The notes under the pieces: model-generated
What the model saw: the letters and a program-made list of their open reading frames with translations, nothing else
Told to the model about the DNA's origin: nothing
Databases searched by the model: none
Made by a program: the position numbers and the translations under genes
In this document: piece by piece, positions 8,382 through 17,317 of the stretch
Layout: the number at the start of each line of letters is the position of its first letter
Position numbering within the stretch: the first letter of the stretch is position 1
Source: JAJCYL01 sp965206015
GTDB lineage: Bacteria; Bacteroidota; Bacteroidia; Cytophagales; Cyclobacteriaceae
NCBI GenBank assembly: GCA_965206015.1
Contig: CBDBIW010000010.1
Coordinates: 335,102 to 399,101, forward strand
Direction of reading: 5' to 3'
DNA: 64,000 nucleotides

Positions 8382-9086
8382 ATGCCTATAACCCATTATT
8401 CCACAAATCTCGGTATCAAAAACTGGGCTGAGGAAGATAGACCACGAGAAAAATTGTTGCTAAAAGGCAGAAGTAGCCTTTCTGACGCTGAATTAATCGG
8501 GATTCTCATCTCTTCGGGAACAAAGAAATTGAGTGCTGTTGATTTATCGAAACAAATTCTCGCATCAGCAGAAAATGATTTAAACCAATTAGCACAACTT
8601 TCTATTAAGGATCTATTAGAATTTAAAGGTATTGGAGAAGCCAAAGCTATTAGTATTGTAGCTGCTTTAGAACTTGGTCGTCGACGAAAAGAAACTGTCT
8701 CTTCTATTAAGCCAAAAATTAATTCACCTGGTGATGTCTACGCTTTGATGAAACCCCACTTACTTGATTTAGAAAAAGAGGAATTTTGGATTATCCTCTT
8801 AAACAGAGCCAATTATGTTATTAAAACTGTACTCATCAGTTCAGGTGGAATCTCGGGTACGACTGTTGATCCGAGAGTGATTTTTAAAGAGTCAATCGAG
8901 AATTTAGCAAGTGGGATAATTCTCATTCATAATCATCCCTCTGACAATTTGAAACCAAGTCAATCCGACTTACAGCTAACTCGAAAGTTAACGGAGGGTG
9001 GTAATTTCCTGGATTCTCCAATTTTAGACCACATTATCTTTAGCAACAATGGTTTCTATAGCTTTAAAGATGGAGGTCATTTATGA
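8382..9086 (+). CDS. radC: RadC family JAB/JAMM protein
   Basis: About 234 residues from ATG 8382 (MPITHYS, followed by IKNWAEEDRPREKLLLKG, the usual RadC N-terminus). ATGs at 8340 and 8322 are also in frame, but 8322 lies inside the rpsT terminator. A helix-hairpin-helix (LLEFKGIGEAKAISI) is followed by the JAMM metal motif HNHPSDNLKPSQSD. Once proposed to act in DNA repair, its true biochemical role is unsettled. It overlaps the next gene by 4 bases (ATGA). Confidence 0.92.
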   Translation: MPITHYSTNLGIKNWAEEDRPREKLLLKGRSSLSDAELIGILISSGTKKLSAVDLSKQILASAENDLNQLAQLSIKDLLEFKGIGEAKAISIVAALELGRRRKETVSSIKPKINSPGDVYALMKPHLLDLEKEEFWIILLNRANYVIKTVLISSGGISGTTVDPRVIFKESIENLASGIILIHNHPSDNLKPSQSDLQLTRKLTEGGNFLDSPILDHIIFSNNGFYSFKDGGHL

Positions 9087-9721
9087 GTAAAATAAATCCC
9101 ACAACCCGTCTGGTCAAGGTAATGGTCATTTCGGCCGGAGTCGTACTTGCCTTTATGTTTTATTTTCACAATCAAAGTATGGTGGATAAAAAGAACTATG
9201 TGAAAATTATCGAGGAAAAGAGATTCAAGAGTGACAAATTTATGCGCACCTCCGCGTCCTCCCCTTTTAAAGACAGCCTACGAGATTCCTATCATGGACT
9301 GAATCACTTTGATCCAGATTTAAAATATCGCGTTCAAGCCTTAATAGTTCCAATTGAGGTCAAAGATCAATTGATCATCCCAACTAGTGACGGTCTAAAG
9401 CAGCGATATCAGAAATTTGCCTACGCTGAGTTCAAGCTGGACGGAGAACGGCACAGGTTGTTGCTTCTAAAACCGCTTGGCTTCGGCCAGAAAGATGTAA
9501 TATTTACTGCTTTCGTTGATGCAACTAGCGGTGAAACTACATATGGAGGAGGTCGTTATTTAGATCTCGGCTTCAAAATGGCTAAACAAATCACCATTGA
9601 CTTTAATTTGGCGTATAATCCATATTGTGCATATAACCCGACATTCAGTTGTCCATTGCCTCCAAAAGAGAATATTTTGTCCATTCCAATCCTGGCTGGA
9701 GAAAAGAATTATAATGAATAG
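9083..9721 (+). CDS. DUF1684 family membrane-anchored protein
   Basis: 212 residues. A single hydrophobic segment near residues 12-28 (VMVISAGVVLAFMFYF) suggests an N-terminal anchor or uncleaved signal. The C-terminal half has the DUF1684 hallmarks GGGRYLDLGF, YNPYCAYNPTFSCPLPP and ENILSIPILAGEKNY. The function of the family is unknown. It is translationally coupled to radC through ATGA. Confidence 0.85.
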   Translation: MSKINPTTRLVKVMVISAGVVLAFMFYFHNQSMVDKKNYVKIIEEKRFKSDKFMRTSASSPFKDSLRDSYHGLNHFDPDLKYRVQALIVPIEVKDQLIIPTSDGLKQRYQKFAYAEFKLDGERHRLLLLKPLGFGQKDVIFTAFVDATSGETTYGGGRYLDLGFKMAKQITIDFNLAYNPYCAYNPTFSCPLPPKENILSIPILAGEKNYNE

Positions 9722-9775
9722 GCTGGGAGGAATAGACCAACTCGTGTGACTTTTTTATATTGAAAAAAGAAAATT

Positions 9776-10630
9776 ATGCCTACCCTCTGGAAATTCATAC
9801 AACTTCAAGATGTTGGTCTTTTAACCAATGCTCGTGAACAAGTGCATCAGGCCTCTCAAATAGTTGCTGCAGTTGGCAGAACATATAATCCCAAGACAAA
9901 AGATGACCATTTCGCCAGTTTTCTATGGAATGATCACCGAGAAATGCTGCAGGGCTATGTAATTGAAGGGGAAGTGAATTTCAATGCCGCATTAGACATC
10001 AAAACATTGAGTATCCATTTACTTGACTCCTCAGGTGAAACTTTAAATAGCTTCGAATTAGATGGTAGAACTCAGCAACAGTCTTTGATATGGCTCGAGG
10101 AACAGCTAGTCAAATTAGGGCTGAACGGGAATTCTCTGACTGTTCAACTTCCATATGAAATACCATCATATCCAACTGCAAAAGGAAAAGAATTCCAGAT
10201 GGAAACCCCTAAAGCTTTCACAGAATTATCGAATTATTTCTCGAATACCAACCTGGTTGTAAAAGCAGTCATAGGTAGTGATGTTAACACTTCTCCTATA
10301 ACTTGCTGGCCTCATCACTTCGATATTGCGTCTTTGATAACTGTAAGCGATACCGGAGATCCTGAGACCTCGAGCAGCATTGCCATTGGAATGTCCCCCG
10401 GTGACACCGGATATAACGAACCTTATTTTTATTTGACTCCCTGGCCATACCCGAATATTTCCAGCCTTCCAGAGACGCATGGCCTCGGAAAATGGCACAC
10501 CGACGGATGGGTAGGCGGAGTTTTGACAGCTACTGAATTGGTGTCAAATTCTGAAATAAATAATCAAGAACTGCTGGTTAAAAAGTTTCTTGAAAATGGG
10601 ATTGGCACACTTCTAAAATTAATGAAATAA
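9776..10630 (+). CDS. Unknown protein with a PHHFD motif, 284 aa
   Basis: No signal peptide or membrane segment. The C-terminal half contains CWPHHFDIASLITV, IGMSPGDTGYNEPYFYLTPW and GKWHTDGWVGGVL, a pattern recalling the DUF5996-like proteins found in bacteria and fungi. This resemblance is from memory of motif order only. Metal or ligand binding by the paired histidines is plausible but unproven. Stands alone after DUF1684. Confidence 0.7.
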   Translation: MPTLWKFIQLQDVGLLTNAREQVHQASQIVAAVGRTYNPKTKDDHFASFLWNDHREMLQGYVIEGEVNFNAALDIKTLSIHLLDSSGETLNSFELDGRTQQQSLIWLEEQLVKLGLNGNSLTVQLPYEIPSYPTAKGKEFQMETPKAFTELSNYFSNTNLVVKAVIGSDVNTSPITCWPHHFDIASLITVSDTGDPETSSSIAIGMSPGDTGYNEPYFYLTPWPYPNISSLPETHGLGKWHTDGWVGGVLTATELVSNSEINNQELLVKKFLENGIGTLLKLMK

Positions 10631-10663
10631 CTCATCTGACCTCTTTTTCTAAAAAAAACCGCC

Positions 10664-10682
10664 AAAACCTTGATAAGGTTTT
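10664..10682 (+). terminator. Possible terminator hairpin
   Basis: AAAACCTT and AAGGTTTT pair perfectly over 8 bp around GAT, 34 bases after the preceding stop. The tail TTCTGCG has only a short T run, but the stem end itself supplies four Ts. Confidence 0.45.
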
Positions 10683-10749
10683 CTGCGTTGGTTACCTTGT
10701 TAAACACAGTACCAATTAATACCTTTACCTGACTCTACATATTTCAAAG

Positions 10750-11178
10750 ATGGAAAGAGAAAATGTTGCCAAACACCGCAGAATTATTGCCTACATATTT
10801 ATTGTGATAGGTTTTCTCTCCTTAGCATTTGGCATAATAACAATCAATACATTTCATCTTGTTGAGGAATGGTTCAGACCAAATTTACCTCAGTCTGTAA
10901 ATCTTGGAATACTAACTATCCACAACCCTTTTCGATGGATCATTATATTTCCTATAATCAATTTATTAGTTGCATTATTTAAATTAATAACTGGTTTTGG
11001 AATTATTAAGGGTAAAAGTTGGTCCTCCAAATTGGCATTGGTGATTGCATTTTTCTGGTTTTTCCAATTTCCATTCGGTACTGCATTTTCATTTTACATA
11101 CTCTATTCCTTCCTGGAATATAGAACGGTGAATAACCTTGAAACAGAGAAGGGTGCCCCCAATCCGAAAGCCGATTGA
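10750..11178 (+). CDS. Small integral membrane protein of unknown function
   Basis: 142 residues with about three to four hydrophobic helices (IIAYIFIVIGFLSLAFGI, WIIIFPIINLLVALFKLI, LALVIAFFWFFQF, FSFYILYSFL). No catalytic motif. The N-terminal MERENVAKHRR is a basic cytoplasmic tail. Monocistronic by spacing. Confidence 0.65.
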   Translation: MERENVAKHRRIIAYIFIVIGFLSLAFGIITINTFHLVEEWFRPNLPQSVNLGILTIHNPFRWIIIFPIINLLVALFKLITGFGIIKGKSWSSKLALVIAFFWFFQFPFGTAFSFYILYSFLEYRTVNNLETEKGAPNPKAD

Positions 11179-11285
11179 TCCCATAAGACACTGCCTTTCG
11201 GAGTAGCCATTATATCCACAACTATTGGTAGAAAATCAAACTCATCGTATTACTTTGCATTCTTTTCACAAGGGCAAATTCATTA

Positions 11286-14207
11286 ATGAAAGTATCACCA
11301 AGCTCACCTTTTCAGCTTGTATATTCTTTATTAAATCATGAGTACCTAGGGTATCTATTTGAGTCGTATGTCATACAACTAGATGAGCAGGGACGTCTGA
11401 CATATTCTCATCAGAAGATCTCCTCGAAAAATGCTGGTGAGTTCTCGAGTGGTCTACAAGAAACAGACTACGAACTTATTCGATTGATGGACTCAACACA
11501 CCAAGAAACGGTGATCCATCACTTCAGTAAGAAAAAAGTTAAGCCAGCAGATTTTTTTCCGAAAATTTATGACAAGGAAACAGGCAATAAGGAGTTGCAA
11601 AGCGAGATAGAAGGTTATCTGGAACGGAGAAGAAGCCAGATACTGGAATGCCTGGGGGGTAAAATGCTCTATGAAATAGGACGGGATGGTGAGCCTGCAT
11701 CGAAACAGCTTCATTTGCAAGAGGAACCGGCTTCGATATTGTTCCACTTTCGAAAAAACAAGGACAACACACACTACTTCCCCACTATAAAACATAACGG
11801 GAAGAAAGTTGATTTTCAATATAAAGGATCATACATTATTTGTTCCAAACCTGGTTGGTTGGTTGTTGAAGACAAATTGTACCATTTTAAAAGGTCAGTA
11901 AACGGCAACAAGCTCAAACCTTTTTTGAATAAAAAGTTTATCGTCGTCCCAGCAGCTATGGAAGACACCTACTATGAAAAATTCATAGCTCCATTAATTG
12001 AATCTTTCGATGTTTATGCCAAGGGTTTTGATATAGTCACCGACGTTTTTAATCCGCAGCCGATCTTGACTATCACAGATATTGCATCGGATAGCAACCT
12101 GTCTTTATTTGAGGGATCAAGTCGCAAAGTGGTAGAAGTAACTAACGTGTTGCTCGAGCTTACTCTTGAATATGGCCAATATACTTTTAGGGCCGGTCAA
12201 TCAAACCCGGTTAGTGTTCAGCTCGAAAAAAATGAAGGAAATTATATTTTTCATCGGATTAAGAAAAATCTTGATTATGAGAAAAATACGGTCAACAAAT
12301 TAAGATCGAGTGGGCTACCCATAAAGACAAATAGAATTACAATGATTAAAGCCTCTGCTTTTCAATGGATCAATGACCAGGCAGATATTATTCAGGCATT
12401 AGGTTTAATTATCAAGCAGAGCAAAACGAACAACAAACGTTACTTTATTGGTAAGTCGGAGCTATCCCTCGAGGTACACGAAAAGATCGATTGGTTTGAT
12501 ATTCATGCGCTTGTGAAATTCGGGGATTTCGAAATTCCTTTCAAAACTATAAGAAAGTACATATTAGAAAATAAATCGGAAATTGAATTGCCAAATGAAG
12601 AAATCGCGGTAATTCCAGAATCCTGGTTCACAGAATTTTCCGGACTTTTCGCTTTTATGAAGGATAATGAGAAGGGAGAAATTGGGCTGAAAAAACATCA
12701 CCTCTCGCTGGTTCAGGATCTTGAAAATAACGAATTGGCAAAGGTTACTCTTGATCGTAAACTAGAAAAACTTAGAAAATTTGAGGAGATGGATGAATCT
12801 CCGATTCCTGCCAATTTTAAAGGGCAAATGCGGCCGTATCAAAAGTCGGGGTTTGACTGGCTACTCTTTCTTAATAAATACAACTTTGGTGGTTGTCTGG
12901 CAGATGATATGGGTCTTGGCAAAACAGTGCAAACCTTAGCACTTTTGCAGACACAAAAAGATCAATCACCCGATAGCACCAGCCTCTTAGTAATGCCAAC
13001 CTCTCTCATTTATAATTGGGAAGTTGAAGCCAAAAAGTTCACACCAAAACTTAAAGTACATGTCTATGCTGGTACTCACCGAAACAAGGACGCCAGTTTA
13101 TTTAAGAACTACGATATTATTCTAGTCAGCTACGGTATTGTAAGGCTCGATATAGAGGAATTACAAAAATTCTATTTCAATTATGTGATTCTTGATGAAT
13201 CACAAGCCATTAAAAATCCAGAATCAATTATCTCCAAATCTGTCAGGAAACTTTACTCTAAGCACAGACTCATTCTTACAGGCACACCAATAGAAAATAG
13301 TACATTGGATCTTTGGTCTCAGATGTCATTTATCAATCCTGGTCTCTTGGGCAATAAAAATTTCTTTCGTGATGAATTTCTCTTTCCAATTGAAAAAAAT
13401 CACGATATCCACAAATCCAACAGGCTTTACTCTATTATAAAACCTTTTATTCTGAGAAGGGAAAAAGGGCAGGTTGCTACAGAACTCCCAGAAAAGGTTG
13501 AAAATGTGAAATACGTCACCATGACTACCATGCAAGAAGAACGGTATGAGGAAACAAAGTCCTTTTATCGCAACAAAATCATGGAGGAGATTGAGCAACA
13601 TGGAGTCAACAAGTCTCAAATGGTTTTAATACAAGGTTTAACCAAATTACGCCAAATTGCCAACCATCCTCTGCTGGTTGATGAAGATTATGAAGGTGAC
13701 TCTGGTAAGTTAAATGACATCACTCACATGATTCACCCGGCCATTAATAAGGGGCACAAGATTTTGATATTCAGCCAGTTTGTAAAGCATCTTAAAATAA
13801 TTTCAGATTACCTTTTTAAGAACAAACTTGATTTCGCCTATTTGGACGGATCAACTCGCGATAGACAAGAACAAGTCGAACGTTTTCAACAGGAAAGTGA
13901 TCTACAATTGTTTCTTATCTCATTAAAAGCAGGCGGTTTGGGACTTAATCTTACAAAAGCTGACTATGTTTTTCTTTCAGATCCTTGGTGGAATCCAGCA
14001 ATAGAGGCTCAGGCGATAGATCGTGCCCACAGAATTGGCCAGGAAAACAGAGTTTTTACCTACAAGTTCATTACAAAAAATACGGTCGAAGAAAAGATTC
14101 TACAACTTCAACAAAGGAAATTAAGGCTCGTTTCTGACCTCATTAATCTTGAGGAAGGAGTCGTGAAGAACCTGACCAGAGAAGATATTAATAGCCTACT
14201 TGAGTAA
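11286..14207 (+). CDS. SNF2-family DEAD/DEAH-box helicase
   Basis: 973 residues. The N-terminal ~500 residues are the variable part. The SNF2 motor follows: Walker A DDMGLGKTVQTLALL near 539-553, DEAH-like DESQAIKNPES near 637, motif III LTGTPIENS, and the C-terminal helicase lobe with ILIFSQFVKHLKII, LKAGGLGLNLTKADYV and QAIDRAHRIGQENRV near 909-923. A dsDNA translocase fold; bacterial members are tied to transcription recycling or defence, and which applies is not visible. Nothing around it suggests a restriction or defence operon. Confidence 0.92.
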   Translation: MKVSPSSPFQLVYSLLNHEYLGYLFESYVIQLDEQGRLTYSHQKISSKNAGEFSSGLQETDYELIRLMDSTHQETVIHHFSKKKVKPADFFPKIYDKETGNKELQSEIEGYLERRRSQILECLGGKMLYEIGRDGEPASKQLHLQEEPASILFHFRKNKDNTHYFPTIKHNGKKVDFQYKGSYIICSKPGWLVVEDKLYHFKRSVNGNKLKPFLNKKFIVVPAAMEDTYYEKFIAPLIESFDVYAKGFDIVTDVFNPQPILTITDIASDSNLSLFEGSSRKVVEVTNVLLELTLEYGQYTFRAGQSNPVSVQLEKNEGNYIFHRIKKNLDYEKNTVNKLRSSGLPIKTNRITMIKASAFQWINDQADIIQALGLIIKQSKTNNKRYFIGKSELSLEVHEKIDWFDIHALVKFGDFEIPFKTIRKYILENKSEIELPNEEIAVIPESWFTEFSGLFAFMKDNEKGEIGLKKHHLSLVQDLENNELAKVTLDRKLEKLRKFEEMDESPIPANFKGQMRPYQKSGFDWLLFLNKYNFGGCLADDMGLGKTVQTLALLQTQKDQSPDSTSLLVMPTSLIYNWEVEAKKFTPKLKVHVYAGTHRNKDASLFKNYDIILVSYGIVRLDIEELQKFYFNYVILDESQAIKNPESIISKSVRKLYSKHRLILTGTPIENSTLDLWSQMSFINPGLLGNKNFFRDEFLFPIEKNHDIHKSNRLYSIIKPFILRREKGQVATELPEKVENVKYVTMTTMQEERYEETKSFYRNKIMEEIEQHGVNKSQMVLIQGLTKLRQIANHPLLVDEDYEGDSGKLNDITHMIHPAINKGHKILIFSQFVKHLKIISDYLFKNKLDFAYLDGSTRDRQEQVERFQQESDLQLFLISLKAGGLGLNLTKADYVFLSDPWWNPAIEAQAIDRAHRIGQENRVFTYKFITKNTVEEKILQLQQRKLRLVSDLINLEEGVVKNLTREDINSLLE

Positions 14208-14399
14208 TTACTGCGATTGGAATATTTTATATACACCCACTGTCAGTACTGGTACTACATATACCGCAATAAATCCCCAAGTAATCATACCATAACCATC
14301 AGCGATTAGACCAATCAAGCCCAAAGCATTTGCCAGGAATACAGCGGAAACAAGTACAATTCCTGCCACAACTACTCTCATATTAAGAAGGCATTCCAA
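14208..14399 (-). CDS. Small two-helix membrane protein
   Basis: 63 residues, or 57 from the second ATG (MRVVVAGIVL). Two hydrophobic helices, VVVAGIVLVSAVFLANALGL and ITWGFIAVYVVPVLTVGVY. Its stop directly abuts the helicase stop (convergent). Hydrophobicity and tight packing suggest a real gene, but there is no known family. Confidence 0.5.
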   Translation of the reverse strand: MECLLNMRVVVAGIVLVSAVFLANALGLIGLIADGYGMITWGFIAVYVVPVLTVGVYKIFQSQ

Positions 14400-14556
14400 T
14401 TCCCTTTGATTGATATACTCCGGCTATCCCTCTCACTAAAACCATGAATATATCCAATAGCAGTTTCAGTAAATGTTCCGAAGGGAATAATGTGAAAAAT
14501 AGCATTGAAAAATGGAGCGTTCAACTGTGACATCAGGTAGCTGGACGGAATAGCCT

Positions 14557-14781
14557 GTGGACAATTTCAGGATATTGACTAAGCATGGCGGTATAAAATT
14601 TGGTTATCTCGTTCATTGTGTAGTGGAGGGTAATGATATAGTTAGTCAGGAAATAATTGCTGAAGGAATTGGACGGGTAAGAAACGTAAAACAGGGGTTA
14701 GATGGATTTTTATACGTCGGCATTGAAGGAAAGGGAATCTACCGCTTGATCGCAAAAAAAATAGGGATTGTTTCTATCTGA
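14557..14781 (+). pseudogene. C-terminal remnant of a PQQ-type sugar dehydrogenase
   Basis: The frame encodes KFGYLVHCVVEGNDIVSQE and then GRVRNVKQGLDGFLYVGIEG with KGIYRLI, matching the last ~60 residues of soluble glucose/sorbosone dehydrogenases (typical GRIRDVxQGPDGxLYV). Nothing upstream to 14400 restores the beta-propeller, and stops occur immediately before it, so it is a fragment. Confidence 0.72.
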
Positions 14782-14786
14782 ATTTA

Positions 14787-14820
14787 GTGTTGAATCTATA
14801 TCGGTGTTGAATCTATATCA
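14787..14820. repeat. Two tandem 17-bp direct repeats
   Basis: GTGTTGAATCTATATC(G/A) occurs at 14787-14803 and again at 14804-14820. The second copy overlaps the stop codon of the antiporter gene, so the duplication touches its 3' end. Probably a slippage duplication. Confidence 0.85.
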
Positions 14821-15775
14821 TAAAGTCATAAATCCATCGACCTAATCCAATAAGAAAGAGCACCGCACCCTCCCAGCGTTCAAGTTTCCAACCTGTTCGA
14901 AGAAAGAATACAACCAAAATCACCATGCCGGAAAGCATGGCCAGTGAACCTAGTGCACCTGGATTAACTATTAGTGGATTGACCATGCCAGCCACTCCAA
15001 GAACTCCCAAAATATTGAAAAGATCACTTCCAATTAAGTTCCCTGCACTCATCCCATATTTACCTTTGATAACTGCAGCAAGCGATGTGGCCATTTCTGG
15101 TGCCGAAGTACCTGCAGCCACTATTGTTACCGCAATTACCCATTCGGAAATACCTGCAGACTTTGCTAGGAAAGTGGCTGAATCAACCAATAAATGCCCA
15201 CCTAATACGACAATACCGATGGTTATCGGCAAAATAAGAGCGTCCTTCCAGGAAGATTTATCGGCATAGGCATCAGAATCATCTCCTGCATCATCAAGTG
15301 GTTCTTTTTTGATGAATAAAAATACCAGGTAAATGATAAGGAGGCTAAAAAGAAAGATACCCTCCCAACGTTCAAGATGAAGATCCTGAAAAAAGAAAAG
15401 TAACAGAAACGTCACCAGAATCATAAAAACCCCATCTCGATAAACAAGCTTTTTATTTGTACGAATCGATCTAATCATCGCGACAGAACCCATGATAAAG
15501 CCCAAATTGAATATATTAGAACCAACTATATTCCCTACCGAAATATCTGATTGTCCCTTAAGAGAAGCATTGAGTGTGACGGCAAATTCTGGTGCCGAAG
15601 TACCAAATGCCACAACAGTCAATCCAATTACTAAATCTGAGACTCCAAAAGCTGCGGCTATTCTACTGGCTGATTCGACCAGTTCGTTGGCACCTTTCCA
15701 TAAAAATCCTACAGCAACAATGAGAATAGCAATATTCAATAGAATATTAAAGAGAACCGAATCAAATAGAACCAT
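14813..15775 (-). CDS. Calcium/sodium antiporter, CaCA family (YrbG-like)
   Basis: 320 residues, about ten membrane helices. The two inverted alpha repeats that form the ion site are clear: GTSAPEFAVTLNASLKG with VGNIVGSNIFNLGF, and GTSAPEMATSLAAVIKG with AGNLIGSDLFNILG. An acidic cytoplasmic loop (EPLDDAGDDSDAYAD) separates the halves. It exchanges Na+ or H+ for Ca2+ across the inner membrane. Confidence 0.93.
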   Translation of the reverse strand: MVLFDSVLFNILLNIAILIVAVGFLWKGANELVESASRIAAAFGVSDLVIGLTVVAFGTSAPEFAVTLNASLKGQSDISVGNIVGSNIFNLGFIMGSVAMIRSIRTNKKLVYRDGVFMILVTFLLLFFFQDLHLERWEGIFLFSLLIIYLVFLFIKKEPLDDAGDDSDAYADKSSWKDALILPITIGIVVLGGHLLVDSATFLAKSAGISEWVIAVTIVAAGTSAPEMATSLAAVIKGKYGMSAGNLIGSDLFNILGVLGVAGMVNPLIVNPGALGSLAMLSGMVILVVFFLRTGWKLERWEGAVLFLIGLGRWIYDFMI

Positions 15776-15820
15776 GTGTTAGGCTTCAGTATTCTTTTGA
15801 ATACAACTGGAGGGATGGTT

Positions 15821-15850
15821 AGTTAGATTGAAAATAGTTAGATTGAAAAT
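15821..15850. repeat. Two tandem 15-bp direct repeats
   Basis: AGTTAGATTGAAAAT at 15821-15835 is repeated at 15836-15850, within the 246-base gap upstream of the antiporter start. The rest of the gap is AT-rich and shows no gene. Confidence 0.85.
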
Positions 15851-16021
15851 AACAGTAAGTATAATAAAAAAGGATTTATCCTATGTCTGCTGCTACAAAT
15901 CAAGCTTAAATTGAGAGAATATTCAAGAAAAAAATACTTTGTTACGCAGATTATTTAAAACAACACTTTAACTGAACCTATTGGCCCTGTTGTTTCTGCA
16001 GCCAATTGCCAAAAGACTCGT

Positions 16022-17176
16022 TTAAGTAATCGCCTTAAGACATTCAACAAGTGCAATAAGGTCGTCTGATGAGTTATAGACGTTAACTGAAACTCGCACT
16101 GCTTTGCCCCTAACGGACACGTTAACATTTTTTGCACTTAAAATCCGGGCGACGTTTTTAGGGTCTTGACCCTGCTTTAAACGAACTCCAAATAAATGGC
16201 TAGCCCTATTGGCTGAAGGTTCTATATAAAATCCAAATGATATAAGTTCTTCGATGAAATGTGTGGCAAGGAACTTACAATAATCTTGTATGTTTACCAC
16301 TCCCCACTCATTGATCTGCTTTAGTGCCACCAATTGCATTGCCACGTTGATAAAATTACTCCTCTCGCCAGCATCAAATCTTTGTGCACCCGGACGGTAA
16401 TTATCTTCATAACTGACCAGTCCTGCGAAATCCTCACTTCCCAACCGAGTGATCCAACTGTATTCAATAGGTTCCCCATTATTAAACCTTTCATTGTAAT
16501 AGCCCAATCCGATTCCATAGGGGCCTAAAAGCCACTTATACCCAGCACAAATAAGTGCATCAGGTTTAATTTCATTGACATCAAAGGGCATAGCCCCAAC
16601 TGACTGTGTTCCGTCAATGATCAAAAAACCTCCTACTCCGTGAATTTTTTCACTTATTGCTTTCAAATCGAACAATGCTCCATCAGTCCAATGGACATGT
16701 CCCATTGCTGCAACTTTGGTTCTGTTATTAATAGAAGCAAGTATTTGTTCAGTCCAAAGGGCAACTCTCTCACTTGAGTTGCTTGGTGAATTGATTACCA
16801 CAACATTTGCCCCAGACCTTTTTGCCTTTTCATTCCAGACGTAAACATTGCTTGGAAACTGTTCCCCCAATATTAAAATCTCCTCTCCGGAATGGAGATC
16901 AATATTATTTGCGGCATTCGCTATTCCATATGAAACAGAAGGAACAATGGCTATTGCATTTGGATCAGCAAATCCAATCAACCTAGCAAACTCAGATCTT
17001 AAACTTGTACATGATTCGAAAAAATCAGCAGGCTTAATATTTGAAGGATCCCTTTTCATTTGCATCACATTCAAACCGGCTTCTTCTGCTGATTTGAGCA
17101 TTGGAGACATGTAGGCACAATTCAAATAATGTGATTCACCAGACAGAGAGAATTTATCTTTTTGACAAGAAAGCAT
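16022..17176 (-). CDS. Class V aminotransferase (cysteine desulfurase-like)
   Basis: 384 residues, PLP-dependent fold type I. The Schiff-base lysine is Lys214 in CAGYKWLLGPYG; the cofactor aspartate lies in FLIIDGTQSVG, and the His in MGHVHWTDG stacks on PLP. The start YLNCAYMSPM is typical of the kynureninase/isopenicillin-N-epimerase-like branch. No IscS-type active-site Cys loop or isc/suf neighbours, so Fe-S assembly is unlikely. Substrate unknown. Confidence 0.85.
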   Translation of the reverse strand: MLSCQKDKFSLSGESHYLNCAYMSPMLKSAEEAGLNVMQMKRDPSNIKPADFFESCTSLRSEFARLIGFADPNAIAIVPSVSYGIANAANNIDLHSGEEILILGEQFPSNVYVWNEKAKRSGANVVVINSPSNSSERVALWTEQILASINNRTKVAAMGHVHWTDGALFDLKAISEKIHGVGGFLIIDGTQSVGAMPFDVNEIKPDALICAGYKWLLGPYGIGLGYYNERFNNGEPIEYSWITRLGSEDFAGLVSYEDNYRPGAQRFDAGERSNFINVAMQLVALKQINEWGVVNIQDYCKFLATHFIEELISFGFYIEPSANRASHLFGVRLKQGQDPKNVARILSAKNVNVSVRGKAVRVSVNVYNSSDDLIALVECLKAIT

Positions 17177-17233
17177 ACCGAATCAATAAGTTTTTCACAA
17201 ATATGCAATTTCCAAACCACTCAAAAACCACTA

Positions 17234-17268
17234 AAGTAAGTATTGGATAGTCCAATAGTAAAATACTT
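17234..17268. promoter_or_regulatory. Nested palindrome in a divergent promoter region
   Basis: The core TATTGGA-TAG-TCCAATA (17241-17257) is a perfect 7-bp-arm inverted repeat, flanked by outer AAGTA (17234-17238) and TACTT (17264-17268). It lies between two divergently transcribed genes, where an operator is expected. The regulator is unknown. Confidence 0.35.
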
Positions 17269-17317
17269 CATAACTCATTAATATCAATTTACCTTGAGGC
17301 TCTCAACATAAATAAAG

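Noticed and set aside
11286..14207. SNF2 helicase as part of a defence island
   Set aside because: Neighbours are a small membrane protein, an antiporter and housekeeping genes; no methylase, nuclease or other defence partner is present.
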